Below the pieces are notes generated by a model. The model worked only from the letters and a program-made list of their open reading frames with translations, did not search any database and was not told the origin of the DNA. Below are positions 36,425 through 49,236 of a stretch of 64,000 nucleotides of DNA, piece after piece. Each line of letters starts with the position of its first letter. Position 1 is the first letter of the stretch. The position numbers were made by a program, and so were the translations under genes. This DNA comes from Neodontobutis hainanensis (lineage: Eukaryota; Chordata; Actinopteri; Gobiiformes; Odontobutidae), in contig JALDNG010000993.1 in assembly GCA_024349245.1 (NCBI GenBank), positions 1 to 64,000 on the forward strand, read 5' to 3'.

Positions 36425-36463
36425 TTCTCTTGTTATGCCTCCAGCAGAAGCAACAGAATTTCT
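36425..36463 (-). CDS. candidate micro-exon (39 nt)
   Basis: Acceptor ...ggaaagtcag, donor gtaatt. Reads 'RNSVASAGGITRE' in phase 0, directly 5' of the A exon at 36249. Confidence 0.5.
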
Positions 36464-37552
36464 CTGACTTTCCAAAAGATTAAAAATGATTAATAGAAAT
36501 GAATTTTAAATATGAATATCAAATGCAAAAATGGTTTGATACAAATCAAACAAGAACTTAAATGAAGTTCGAATTATGGGAGTTTGTTATCTTTCAACTC
36601 GAGGCGTTTTGAATAAAATGAAAAAAAATTATATCATTGATTATTCTGGATAAAAAATTTCAGATTTCAAGATTAAAAAATAAATGAATACATCCTAGAA
36701 TCTTGAAATTATGACACTAATAATCGTGACGATATTTTGTTAAAGATATTGTATTCATATTCAAATGTAAAGGAAAAATTTTTGACATCAGAAAATACGA
36801 ATCAGTTTGAAGCATGACATTAACATAGGATAAATAGAAAAAGATACATTATATAATAACTGTTTTCTAATTAAAAAATTAGAAATGTTCACATTTATTG
36901 ACATTATCTTTTTTAGAGAATTCTATTCTTTTAAGAAATAAAATTATCTTTGAAATTTAATCTGAATGAATTATGTTTTATAAAATTAAAAAAACCTCTT
37001 TAATTTTTACGACTTTTAACATTTAAGTACCATTCTGATTTTCTCATTAACTTAAAAGAAGAAGAAAAAAGTTTAATAAACATGAAAATAACACATAAAC
37101 ATGAATAAAAAAGATTTGATTTTTAGATTTTTTTTGAAATGAGTTGAATAATTATAAATTGGTTGGCGAATTAAATAATATGATCTATTAAGGAGTTAAG
37201 AGGAACTACCGTGATAACTAAAAAATGAATTTTTACAATACTAAAACGAAATAAAAGTTCTTGAAAGGAAAATAGAAAAAATTAGAAAAATAAAAATATA
37301 ATAACCATAAAACGTCGCTTATGGGCACGCGCGTTAAACAACTATTTCATTTAATTTAAAACTAATCTTAAAATTTTTGTTTATAGAGTGTATCATTTGT
37401 AGAGATTAGATAAAATAAGAAGATATGAAATAGAGTATAAAATTATGTTTTGTAATTTTCATGCAATATATTGGTTGAAAAACAGATAATAATGAAAATA
37501 ACAGAAAAAATTTAATAATTTGATATTTCCTCAAAATATGGACATACACTAC

Positions 37553-37580
37553 GTTGTTCGCCTTGTTTCGCTTCTGTTTC
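37553..37580 (-). CDS. candidate micro-exon (28 nt)
   Basis: Acceptor ...aatattag, donor gtagtg. Reads 'ETEAKQGEQ' plus one base. Confidence 0.4.
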
Positions 37581-39771
37581 CTAATATTATTATATTATAT
37601 TTTAAAAATTGATCAAACTAAACCTATAAAATGAAAAAACATAAGGATAAGTGAAAAGAATATAAAACATCGATGACATGAAATTTTAACATTATTCTTT
37701 AAAATTATAATTTTTTGACGCATCATATCATAAAAGACATTTTTAACTGTTAAAGTGGGATTAAATTTTTGAAAATTAGGCTAAATTTATCTCTTTATTT
37801 ATCAAAATATTTTTCATAAAATTACGTACAAATACGGTCTCTTCAGGTTTTTCCAAATACTAAATGTAAAATAAAACAAAAAAAAAATCAGAGTGCAGAC
37901 TTATCATAAATCCGAATTTATTTAGAATATATTTTATTTTGGAACAGTCAAACATGCTTTAATTCGTAAAACCAAATGAAAAATTCTGATTAAAAAAAAT
38001 CAACTTCGAAAATTTTTAAAAACTTTTAAATCTGTGAAATAAAAGTGACACTTAAATTCCACGAAAAGATAAAAACTGTTCAAACGCGCTCTATATTATT
38101 TTATATCGAACATTTTTATTTTGCAAATGTTGAATTAAGAATCACATCTGAACCTTCTATATTCAGTAATCTTATTAAATATAATGAAAATTATCATTTA
38201 ACCTCCGAGTTTTCAAAAATAGAATAAAATATGATGGATTTTGATATTTTTGAACTAGTTAAATTTAATCTGGCTTAAAATTCTCAAAAATAGCCTTAAC
38301 TTAAATTCGGAAACTTTATTTCGCAAAATCATGACTCAAAATATCGGAAAAATAACCGGCGAACTACGAGGTAATAAATTTTAATTTGAGGACTATTCTA
38401 CCCGGCAAAAATTTCCTTACCTTTAGAACCAATTTTAGTTTGATTAAATTTATAAAAATTCGAGATAAGAAACAACAACAAAAACATGATTAATGGTTAT
38501 TACACACACCCTTGTGTAAAAATAGATTCATACATTGAAAATAAGATATTGATGAAAAATTGAAAGATATGCATATATAAATAACATAGATCTTTTATAA
38601 AATTTAATTTTAAAATTGATAAAAATTTTCAATTGAATTTATTGCTAAAAGCAAATATTTAAGGAAAGTTACATCATGATAAAATAAAAATTTTAAGCAA
38701 TAAAATGCTTACGCGTTTTTACGAGATAAACTATGATTTTTAATATTGAAACGATAGACAAAAAATAGAAACTAGTTTTCATAATAAGTAAAATCACTTC
38801 TTTAAATTGATACTAATTCACAAATTAAAAATAAAAAACGGAATAAATGAATAAACATGTCGATAAAATACGCATGAAGACAACGATAGAATGTACCATT
38901 TCAAAAATAACTTTATTTTCATAATAAACAGTTTGAATAAATTTATTTAAAATAAATATCAGAATACTTCATTAAAAAGTCATACTTTCATTCAAGCACT
39001 ATATTTTCAAACTTTGTAAATTATAAACTCTAGAATAACCAGAATTCTTTTTAAAAAATATTTTAATGGAGGAAAATACCATCAAAACTATTTTGTTTGA
39101 TCTTACTGATTTATAGAAAGAGGTAAAAATAAAATTTTTTAAGTGGAAATATTTTCAAAGAAATCTTTAACGAAGACATTTTTTTTAATTTTGTCATATT
39201 ATAAGATGAATAGAAATTAAATTCTTCCTAAAAGTTTCACATAAGTGGAAAGAAAGAATTTGTTGAGATTTAATAAATCTGCCTTATGATAAAATTAGAA
39301 TTGATCACAAAATTATTTTTGATCAATCAATATTCCCTCAAGCAAAGAAATATCTGGTTTGAAAAAGAAAAGTTTTAAAAACCAAAATGATTATAAGCGA
39401 TAAATTTTAAAAATCACACTTAAAAATAAAATGGGAGAAAGTTTTGCTCAAAGTGATTTCAACAAGGAGTGAAAATATATAGAAATTCTTACATTATGCT
39501 TTGGAACCGCATATAGGATTTCATTCTTATGTTTAAATGAGAAAATTATAAGATTATATAAATTTGTGTTGTAATCATGTTAAAGTCATTTATTTATCTT
39601 ATTTTTTGTGAATAAAGCTTTATCTAATGAAATATAAATTTTAAATAATATCTGAAAAATTATTTTTATTGATAATTTTTAAAAGCTAATTCAAATATTT
39701 TAATATATTCGAGATTAAAAACGAAAGTTATGATATTTTAAGGTTAATTTAGTTAAATTTTGTGTGAATAC

Positions 39772-39807
39772 CTCTTCCTTTGCTTTCCTCAACAAGGATT
39801 CATGCCA
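39772..39807 (-). CDS. candidate micro-exon, unit B copy 2 (36 nt)
   Basis: Acceptor ...atacttatag, donor gtattc. Reads 'WHESLLRKAKEE'. Confidence 0.5.
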
Positions 39808-40002
39808 CTATAAGTATAAAAATGATTTAAAACATTTCATAATAAATGAGTTGAAAAAATAAATCATAAATATAAAGTAAAATAAAAATAAATTATTTAA
39901 TATGATATGTTTGATCTTATAAAACCTTTGAAAAATATTGTATTTATAAACATTATAGGAAACTTTTATAAAAAATTTATGAATAAAAAACGAGGGGATT
40001 AC

Positions 40003-40053
40003 AGTAAACTCATCTTCACCAGATAGATGATGTCTATTAGGATCATCAATTGA
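40003..40053 (-). CDS. candidate micro-exon, unit A copy 2 (51 nt)
   Basis: Acceptor ...atcatttaag, donor gtaatc. Reads 'SIDDPNRHHLSGEDEFT' in phase 0. Joined to the exon at 39772 it gives a unit parallel to 36249 + 35645. Confidence 0.55.
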
Positions 40054-41981
40054 CTTAAATGATTAAAAATTACAAAAAATTGAATCATATAATGTTACTA
40101 GGAAGAAATATATGATTTAGATGATAAAATTCCCAACATATTCGAAAATTACATTTGATTCAAATTTTTACAAAAATTATAAAATTGTTTTTCAAAAGTT
40201 CACTTTAATTTCTTCCTTTATGTTAGCAATATTTTATTAAAATTTTGTCTGCAATTTATCGGAACAAAATTTGTATTTTAAAATTTCATTTAGCCGCATA
40301 AAAGATTTTATTTTCAAATTAGATTCTAAAAAGTAAGGTTAAACGCCATTTCAACAGCATACCATAAACATGATTGATAGATTTTTGCGTCAATTTAAAA
40401 ATAATAAAAATTTCAAACAAATCTGAAATGATTCATGATTTTGTTTGAAAAGTTACCGTTTTAAGACTTCTGGGGTCAAAATTTATAAGATCACTGTTTA
40501 ATTATCGCACACCAACACCTCTAAACTCAACAAGAGAGAAAAATATTATGGGAAGATTATTTGAATATTTCTATTTACACTTAGCTTAAAAATAGTCATT
40601 CTATTCTCAACGAAAAATTATTTTAAAGCGTAGAATCAGTGATTCTTTAAAATCAAGAATTATGAACTAAACGTATTTAAAATGTAATATTTAGGACAAA
40701 ATAATGAATATTTTTGGCGAACCAATTCATCATCGGATATGTGTGAAAAATACTTCAGTTAATTTTTAAATTTTGTGAGATTTATAAATATAATCAATAT
40801 GCTGTGAAAGTTTTTTTAAGGAACGAATTGGCACAAAAATAACAACACAAAATAGTTATTATTAAGGTTTCCTCTTAATTTAATCGCCAAATAACAAAAA
40901 TATACCAAAGTAAATAAAAAATTCATCTGTCAGAAACGTCTTTAAAAACTGCGTCATTTGATGTATTATCTGATTTAAAAATATGAATAAAACTATATTT
41001 GTTTATTATCAGTGATCTCTGTGAAAAACATCAACTCGTCCCTAAAGAAGCTCAATGAAGTCAAACAATTTTTTAAAAAGTTCATGATAATAAGATGAAA
41101 AAAATTCATAAAATAAATGAATTTTGTCGATTTCATTGGTATTTTAACCAATAATTTTATGGCGAAATATTTTATTCATGATATAAAATTTCTTTAAAAA
41201 ACGGAATAATTTAACTCTCGATGAAATTCACTTCGAAATGAGAAATAAAAAGAGAAAATCCCGCCTTTATAATTTTAATGTGGTATACAATTTATCGAGA
41301 AAATACCATTCATAAAAATATCAATTATTTGTATGTATCTAAGGTAACTCTGTCATAAGATTTTGATATACTTTACACATATCGGTAGTAACCACCTTTT
41401 TGATCGAAAATGGTAAATTTCTTAAAAATGGACTTGAAAAAGATAAATATCCAAAAATGTAAAAATTTTCCTAGCTTTGAAGAGATTTAGTTTATTTCAG
41501 TTAAATACATTCGAATGGCATAAATTTAAAGGAACAACAAAAAATAAATAGTTTCTCATTCCCATCATCGAAACGAGTAGAAGTGAATCAAGTTAAAAAC
41601 TTTGGAATATTAAACGGGATTAACTGAATGAATTTCGTTGAAACACACAAGACGAGATGAAATGCTAAATCGGAACAAGGAAATTTTACATTTAAAAAAA
41701 GTAAAAGGACGATGTCGAAAATTTGTAATATATTTGACAACTAAAAAGGAGCACACGTCGAAAACCAGAAAATCAAAATCTTTAAAAGAAAAAAAACCAT
41801 TTTGTCAATATATTGCCTAAAATTTGGGAATTCCAGAAAAATCAAACGATTGAATTTTACCATAAGTAAATGGTTAACTAAATAGCCAGTTAACCTTAGC
41901 TTAAATTTATTTGTAGAAAATTATTTTTTATATGTTGAATAAATTGTTGATGTTTATAAATTAATTTTTTTTTCAATTTAC

Positions 41982-42026
41982 CTCTTTAAGATCGATTATT
42001 TCCGGAGAGACATTGGATGGATGTTT
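41982..42026 (-). CDS. candidate micro-exon (45 nt)
   Basis: Acceptor ...taatctttag, donor gtaaat. Reads 'KHPSNVSPEIIDLKE', phase 0. Among the clearest islands. Confidence 0.55.
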
Positions 42027-42264
42027 CTAAAGATTAAAAATGAAAAAATGACAAATTTGTTTAAAAAATATTTTTAATAATTTTATTTTAAATGCTGGAT
42101 GTTCACTTATACTAAACAATCAGCTTTGCAGTTTTCGTTGAAAAAATCTTTATAGGAATTTTTATCAACATAGAATTCATGATATATAAATAATCCAGAT
42201 AATAACGAATATTTATACATAAATTACAGAATTAAAATGAAGTAAAATTATGATTTTTACATAC

Positions 42265-42297
42265 ATTTTGCTGACCAGAAATAGATGGATTCAACTC
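42265..42297 (-). CDS. candidate micro-exon (33 nt)
   Basis: Acceptor ...aatataacag, donor gtatgt. Reads 'ELNPSISGQQN', phase 0. Confidence 0.55.
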
Positions 42298-42685
42298 CTG
42301 TTATATTAAAAAAGATTAAATTTGGAAAATGATAACTCATTTTAGGTTTGAAAATATTAATAAAAACTTCTCAAAGGCCAATTGTAAACGGGAAGATACT
42401 CTCACACACAAAATTATGGAAAATAAGGAATTACAAGAATTAAATAATCCAATTATAATTCTAAGTATTCAGTGATCAAAACTAAAAATAAAGTTAAGTT
42501 GAAAAATATAAACTTTTCATTAACATCAAATATATGTGAATTTAATTCATCGACGCAACTTTTAGTCGAATTATATCCGTAATAAATATTAATGTATCAA
42601 TCAAAAAATTAAACCGATGAAAAAAAATGTTAAAATCATAAAATGAAAAAAATTATAATATTTAAAGTTTCATGCAAACTCAAAC

Positions 42686-42700
42686 ATTCAAAGCCTGCCT
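42686..42700 (-). CDS. candidate micro-exon (15 nt)
   Basis: Acceptor ...gttataatcag, donor gtttga. Reads RQALN. Too short to stand alone; listed because size, phase and flanks fit the series. Confidence 0.3.
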
Positions 42701-44524
42701 CTGATTATAACTGCAAAAATACGGAAAATATAATATCGTTTTAACAAATGAATAAAGATAGTTTATCTTAAAATACCGTACAGCTGTAAAATTAATCAAA
42801 ATCAAACTCCGAAAACGTATTTATGGCCCTGAGAATATTATATCAGGATGTTAATCTTCAAACTGAGAAGAGATGTAACTTCCAAGTTGAAAAAAAAGGA
42901 AAAGCATAAAAACATGAAGAATGTTAAAAAACCCGACTCTAATTTGACCATCAAAAAATTTTATTGACGGGTGAAAACAAATATATGTTTAAAAATATTT
43001 AGAGTGAAAAAACGCTTGTAGCATGAAAATAGAAGATTTACGCCCAGAAAACTTAATAAAAATAAATAACCGTGAACTTTATTCTTTCTAACTTAATCTT
43101 TAATGTTGTCTTCAAACAACTATTTTCTGTCAAACTTTTAAATTTAAAATCTTAAAAACCCAAAATAAAATATCAGCGGTATAATTTACAATTTTGGGTA
43201 CTTTGCAGCCTTTCTATATTTCATGATTTATTTGTTAAATTTCAAAAATAAAAAAATGATGAAAAACGAAAAAAGTTAGTTGATTCAGCTTTGTTAAAAA
43301 TTAAAAAAAATCCATTCATAAATTATCTCAGAGCAGTTTAAAAAACTGACGCTTAATTTGTGACAGACAAAAATATTTAAACTTCACAGAATTAAAAGGA
43401 TAATTAACCATTGTTTTCGTGTTCGTTATACAAGTTAACTCAAATCTTACCTCAAAACAAGAAAAATTTATTTTGAAAAAATCTTTAAACAAAAAATGGT
43501 CGATTATTCATTTCTTACACCTATAAAGACTAAAACAAGTGGTATCGAAATATGATATTTCGTATAATTAATTGGAGGTATATTAACTCTTAGTCAATAA
43601 TTTGACAAAGTTTTACAATTCAGCATTTATTCCTTTGAAATATTTATAAAATTCATCAAAAAATAATTGCTAAAAGTGGCACTAATTCGAAAAATTATAA
43701 TCTATCAATTTAGCTAAAAACGGTTTCATTTATATTTTAGACGGTGAACTAATTATTACCAAGCAGAGGTTCAAAACTGAAACGGCATACATACAAAAAT
43801 CATCTTTTTATTTTTTCAAATAAATATAGATTTTAATAAGATAAACAATTTATAAGTATAAGCTTGCGGGGAATTTCATAAATTAAAGAAACAAAAAATC
43901 GTCAATCTACTTTGATCCAAAGAGAAGTAATGTTCATTTTTATTCAAATGATAAAATATCAGTGAGAAGAGAGTAAATTCCTAAAATTTAACTCTTAGGA
44001 AGTCGAGAATGTTTAATTTAAACTTTTGGATCAATTCACGTGTTTAAAAACTGTAAATATTCAACGAGATACAAAATTATAAAAACAACCACAAATATAT
44101 GAGGAAACTTCACAAAAATGGTTTTTCGTCTGTAATGAGAAAAATATTATCGTTGAACGATAAGAAGTTCTATTTACTCTTTAAGGTTTGGTGTTGATTA
44201 TTTACTAAACGGAAAATGACACGAGTGCCTTGTCATAAAATATGTAATATAAAGGAAATTTGAAATTAATAATTTAAATCATTTAAAAATTACTAAACTC
44301 AAGATGCTCGACAAAAGAACTATAAATATTATGATAAGTTCGTTCTTTAACAAACAGAAAATTTTACTTCCGTGATGAAATTTCATCGGTCATCTTCAAG
44401 AAAAACAATGAAACACAAATTTCATATTCAGATTTTGTTTTGATATTTAAAAATAACAAAATACGAAAAATTTTTGGAAATGCTTATTTTCCGTTAATTT
44501 ATGAAAAATCAAAAATTTTATAAC

Positions 44525-44557
44525 CTCTCGATGATCAGATAGCGAGGATTTCTGAAC
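44525..44557 (-). CDS. candidate micro-exon (33 nt)
   Basis: Acceptor ...taatcctag, donor gttata. Reads 'VQKSSLSDHRE'; shares the CTATCTGAT core with the A-type exons. Confidence 0.5.
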
Positions 44558-44769
44558 CTAGGATTAAAAAACGGATTTTAAACTAATCAATCATAATTTA
44601 TTATTATGATATTGTATGGTAAAAAAATGTTTATATTATTTATTTCAACCAAAAATTTTAGTGTCATGAAGAATTATCAATGTATATAAGAAAATATTTC
44701 AAAACAAAACAACTGATCTTTGTGATAAAAATAAATTAAAAAAAACTCAAATTAAATTAATTTAGTTAC

Positions 44770-44802
44770 ATTTTCTGGATTTTCCTCTGAAGAAAACGGT
44801 TC
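44770..44802 (-). CDS. candidate micro-exon (33 nt)
   Basis: Acceptor ...ttaatattag, donor gtaact. Reads 'EPFSSEENPEN', phase 0. Confidence 0.55.
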
Positions 44803-46705
44803 CTAATATTAATGGATAGAATAGTAAGGTAAAAATTTTCTTTCAGTTAAATGATCAAGCGTTTTTATAAAACCCATTTTTGATAATTCAAAAAAAACGC
44901 AATTCTAAATTTCACCAATTTCAATTTTTTGTTTTATTGTAGGTCGTTAATAAACAATAAAAACTTAGAAAAATGTTGAATTCACTGTTCGGAAAAATTT
45001 TCAAAATTGAACTTGTTTCATTCTTAACCAAATCATAGGGTCAAAAGTTTTAAAAGTTAGTATTCAGTTGTTATCTGTCGTAATAAAATTAAGCTATTAA
45101 GAAACAAGAGTAAATTGTTGAATCAATAATCTTTATATTCTGTGTTATTAAAATGCATCCATTCAAAAAAATTTCATATATCATTGATTCGAAAAAATAT
45201 AAGATTCCCAATCAGAACCGAGAAAATTGAAGCATTAAAAGAATCATCACATGAATTGTGTGCATTAGACATGTAAAATCATAAAGGATGTTATCTTAGA
45301 AAAATTTTTAAAATAATTTACGCTTTCGAAATTGATAACGAATATGAACTTTAAACTTACGCGATATCGAATCCAAAAAACAATAGAACTTAATGGTTAA
45401 ATAAATTATTTATGCCAAATCTATCACGAAGAAAAGTAATAATTTGGCAAAATTCTAAAATTAAAATAAATAGGAGAATTAGTCTAAATTTAGATACATG
45501 AACATCACTTAATTAAAAATTTATTTTATTCTTTCGAATATTCTAAATATTAAATGATAAACATGATAATTTCCAGAATTACACATCAAATATAAATCAG
45601 CACGAGCAGAAAATATTTCTCTTTATTGTCATCCATAGAAAAATATCTTGATGGCGCATGACTAATAATGTCAAAAACTGTTGCTTTAGCAGTAACTATG
45701 TAAATATTTTGAGTCAAAGCATTACGAGAATCATCTAGTGCTTGTGGACATAAAAAAATTCTGACAAAAATCGCATATAATACTTTGGATTTGTGTTATC
45801 TAACTGTTAAAATATAGATATATAGTATGATATCATCAAACAAAAACAAACCACAAAGCTAACGATTGATCTTTCAAAGATTGAAAAGAGTATAATGAAA
45901 CCTTAGATTTAATGACGAAGTATGTTTTTAAGATAACTCATTTTATATTTTATACAACGCATAAAATAGTTAAAAGAGCCAACGTTGAAAATATTGACAC
46001 ATTTTTAACAAGATAAATATAAAGTTATTAATCATGTATCTGTAAGACTGTTTACTTATGAAAATTAATTTGATAAATTATTCACAATTAGCATGCGCGA
46101 ACTTTAAATTTAATTGTTAAATCTGTTCGATAGATATATTTACATTTTTTGTCGCTTCGTATTGTTTAAAATCTACAACTTATCGGATATAATTTATCAA
46201 AAACAAAATCCGGTGATATTTTCAATCATTTTAACATGCATAAAAATTTTAAGTTAATCAAGATTATTCACACATTAACCGAGAAAAAAAATGTTGAAAT
46301 AGATAAAAAATTCAAAAAAACCATCTGTGTTGAGTGATGTATGAGACTCGTATTTATTTGAAAATTTAACGAAAAAATGAATTTTATTTTTCAAGACACA
46401 AATATTTACATATAACATGTACATTTAAAAAATATAGTGAATTAAATTTATCATAGTACAAAAATATCTGAACGTATTATCTTTAAAGCCCCTGTTCAAA
46501 AAATATTTCATAAAATTTTTCACATCTACGTTCATCAAATAACACAAATATTCCTAAAAAGGATCAGTTTCATAATTAGTACTTTTCTAAATTTACATTC
46601 AGATGGTTTAAATACGAGATTTATATTAAAAAACAAATTAAAGAGGTTTTTTTTTCATTTAAACTTTAATTTACATTTAAAGTATAAATTTGAGAATAAA
46701 TAAAC

Positions 46706-46725
46706 AGAGTTGGGCATGCGGGCCA
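46706..46725 (-). CDS. candidate micro-exon (20 nt)
   Basis: Acceptor ...atttttgcag, donor gtttat. Carries the GC-rich core TGGCCCGCATGCCC; reads xARMPNS if entered with one base. Confidence 0.4.
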
Positions 46726-47383
46726 CTGCAAAAATATAATTTTTCCATTATCAAGTTCTTATTTTGACGATTTCGTTTTATCAGGAACATATTTGCTCAT
46801 TGATAAATTTGAAAATAACATCTTGATATTGTATATTTTGAAATATTTTTTTAATTGAAAGATTGATAAACGACGTCTTTAAATGTAATTTATCAGAAAA
46901 GCTAAATAAAAATATGTTTGAAATGTTTCGAAATTAAGTTAAAAGACAAAATTTAAATTTATAATTTTTGAAAACAATAACGAAAAATTTAAGAGATGAA
47001 GGTAAGTGTTATCTAAACTTTAACGCTACAAAAAAGCATACGTTTGGCATGGGGGAAAAATGCATACATTTTAATTTTACGAAGTAAAGTTGATTCATTC
47101 AATAAAAATTTTTGAACAATGAAATCAAATTGAAAACTAATTTCACATTTCTGGGGAATAAATTATTTTTTATTTTCAAATTTTAATAAATATATTAAAT
47201 GTGAACCAATACCTAAGAATATTTCACAAAATTCATTCATTTTAAAATTTTAAAAAACTTTATCAACCTCATAAAATACAAGTAAAAAAGCAACTAAATA
47301 TTTTCTTTCGTTAACAAAAGTATTTTAAAAAATTAAAAGCAGGTTTAAAGTTAAATCGAATTTCTACCGGTTTATACATGAAC

Positions 47384-47401
47384 CGTTTTGTCAAACTGGG
47401 G
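47384..47401 (-). CDS. candidate micro-exon (18 nt)
   Basis: Acceptor ...gaaattcaaag, donor gttcat. Reads PQFDKT. Confidence 0.35.
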
Positions 47402-47736
47402 CTTTGAATTTCAAAAAAATTAGAGACTGTGAAAAAATTTAACCGTTTATTCAGCCGTGATGATAAATTAAAGATCGAAAAGATAAGTGTTATTTTTCAA
47501 GAAAATGTCAAAAATTATTTCGTATTTTGAGTTTTAAAAATGCTAAAAATCACCAATACTTTTCTGAAATAAACGATGTATTAAAAATTGTTTTTATACT
47601 AAAATTAGAACAATAAGACAAAGCGAGAAATATTCAGAGAAATAAAGCCTGATATTTTATTTCTTTAAAACATAAAAAGAGTTACATTCAATCAGAAAAA
47701 ACGCCTTTATCTCATATTATATGTTAATTTTTGTAC

Positions 47737-47757
47737 CAGTAGGGGATAAACAGCCTT
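47737..47757 (-). CDS. candidate micro-exon (21 nt)
   Basis: Acceptor ...gaattaaag, donor gtacaa. Reads KAVYPLL, phase 0. Confidence 0.4.
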
Positions 47758-48582
47758 CTTTAATTCATAAAATAAGATGTTATAAGATTAAATTATCTTT
47801 AATTATTCAACAAATTTATCCAGAAATTAAAATTAAATTCGTTAAAAAATATTTAAAATCAATTTGACATCTGCAAAATTTCATCTCGGAAAAGGATAAA
47901 AAAAGTAAATCTGCAAAAGTTCATCAAGTTTTGTTTCATAAAAAATTAAATGGAAAATAAAAACATTTGTAGAAAAATAAAACAACTTTTCTCTCTTTGT
48001 AATTTTCGAAAATCAATATTTACACAAAATATACGAAAAGTTACAATTGTGCAACACGAATTTACATAATCTGTATTTACAAATAAAAAATCCAGGTCAA
48101 TAAATTTTTGAAATATTGCTTCAATTTTGATCAATAAAAACTGAATCTTATTATTTTAAAAATAAACTTGAAAATAACTTATTTTGGAATATGATTTGAT
48201 GAATTCTGAAAATTCACGGTCTCATAAAACCACGATAAATTCTCAAATATGATAGGAATATGAAATTAATCATTATAAAATATGTGGAAAATTAATTTTT
48301 TATTTCCTTAATAGTTTGAAATAAAATTCAATATAACCTACCATTGAATCATAAATACGAATTATAAGTCAATTAAATAAATATAAGTTAACAACGTTAT
48401 ATGTTTGTGATCTTTTGAAACCATACTAATCAAAAATGCTTTAATTTGCTAAAAGGAGTTGAACGAGTTCGATTCTTATTTTGAATTTTTAAGATGAATA
48501 ATTTTGAAACGAATTTTTATTTTCATTCATGAGAAACAAAAATGAATTACAAAAAATTATTCTTTAGTAATCCAGAGAAAAC

Positions 48583-48600
48583 GCATCTCCGAATCCACAA
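48583..48600 (-). CDS. candidate micro-exon (18 nt)
   Basis: Acceptor ...aaaataag, donor gttttc. Reads LWIRRC. Confidence 0.3.
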
Positions 48601-48681
48601 CTTATTTTATAGCTAAAAATTTGACAAAACCGGATTTGTTTTTATGATTCTTAAATATTTAAAACTATGGCGAATAATTAC

Positions 48682-48719
48682 TTGATCTTGAAACATTCCG
48701 GGCAACATTTCAGAAAGAG
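48682..48719 (-). CDS. candidate micro-exon (38 nt)
   Basis: Acceptor ...ttctgattcag, donor gtaatt. Reads 'LSEMLPGMFQDQ' when entered with one base carried over; strongly coding-like. Confidence 0.5.
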
Positions 48720-49003
48720 CTGAATCAGAAATATAAGGGTAATCCAGTTCATTGTTTTTAGATCCATGAGCATGTGCAAAAAAATGTAATAAGGGATTAA
48801 TAATCAGTTAAATGATAAAATCGTCATCAACAAAATATATTTTCCATTTACAGATAAAAAGTCAAAAATAATTACCCAAATTTTTTACATCTTAAAAAAG
48901 TAAAAATATTTTTGTTATTTTGGAAAATAAAGAATTTTTAACAGCTGAAATACTATTTCGCGGTATTTCACAACATAATCAGAAAAATCCTGTTTAATAC
49001 CAC

Positions 49004-49031
49004 CTCAAAAGCGACAGTATTAATCCTCTGG
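49004..49031 (-). CDS. candidate micro-exon (28 nt)
   Basis: Acceptor ...tattcatag, donor gtggta. Reads 'QRINTVAFE' when entered with two bases carried over. Its exit phase does not match the entry phase of 48682, so an exon is missing between them or one is misread. Confidence 0.4.
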
Positions 49032-49215
49032 CTATGAATAAAAAATTTTCCCCACATCTTGCCAATTTATTTAATACTCTTTACTTAGATGTAAAAATAC
49101 AGAATCTACGTTTAGAAAATACAAAGTTAAATATTCGCTGATACTGAAGGTTTAATTTTGTTTTCAAAATTACAATCTTCATGTTTTTTTATCACATTTT
49201 AAAATTTTACACGAC

Positions 49216-49236
49216 ATGCTTTTTATCTTTGGCGGC
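49216..49236 (-). CDS. candidate micro-exon (21 nt)
   Basis: Acceptor ...ttctcataag, donor gtcgtg. Reads AAKDKKH. Confidence 0.35.

Noticed and set aside
38045..38227. 60-codon plus frame, and similar ones at 41638-41820, 47946-48134, 56082-56264, 56209-56424
   Set aside because: At about 80% AT, frames of this length are expected by chance dozens of times in 64 kb; they start at TTG or GTG or have AT-driven composition, and lack splice context.
40003..40053. Villin headpiece reading of the micro-exon (DPNRHHLSGEDEF)
   Set aside because: It resembles the headpiece stretch DPSRxxxHLSxEDF, but the next exon does not supply FGM...LPxWKQ; the paired exon structure fits a repeat of its own better.
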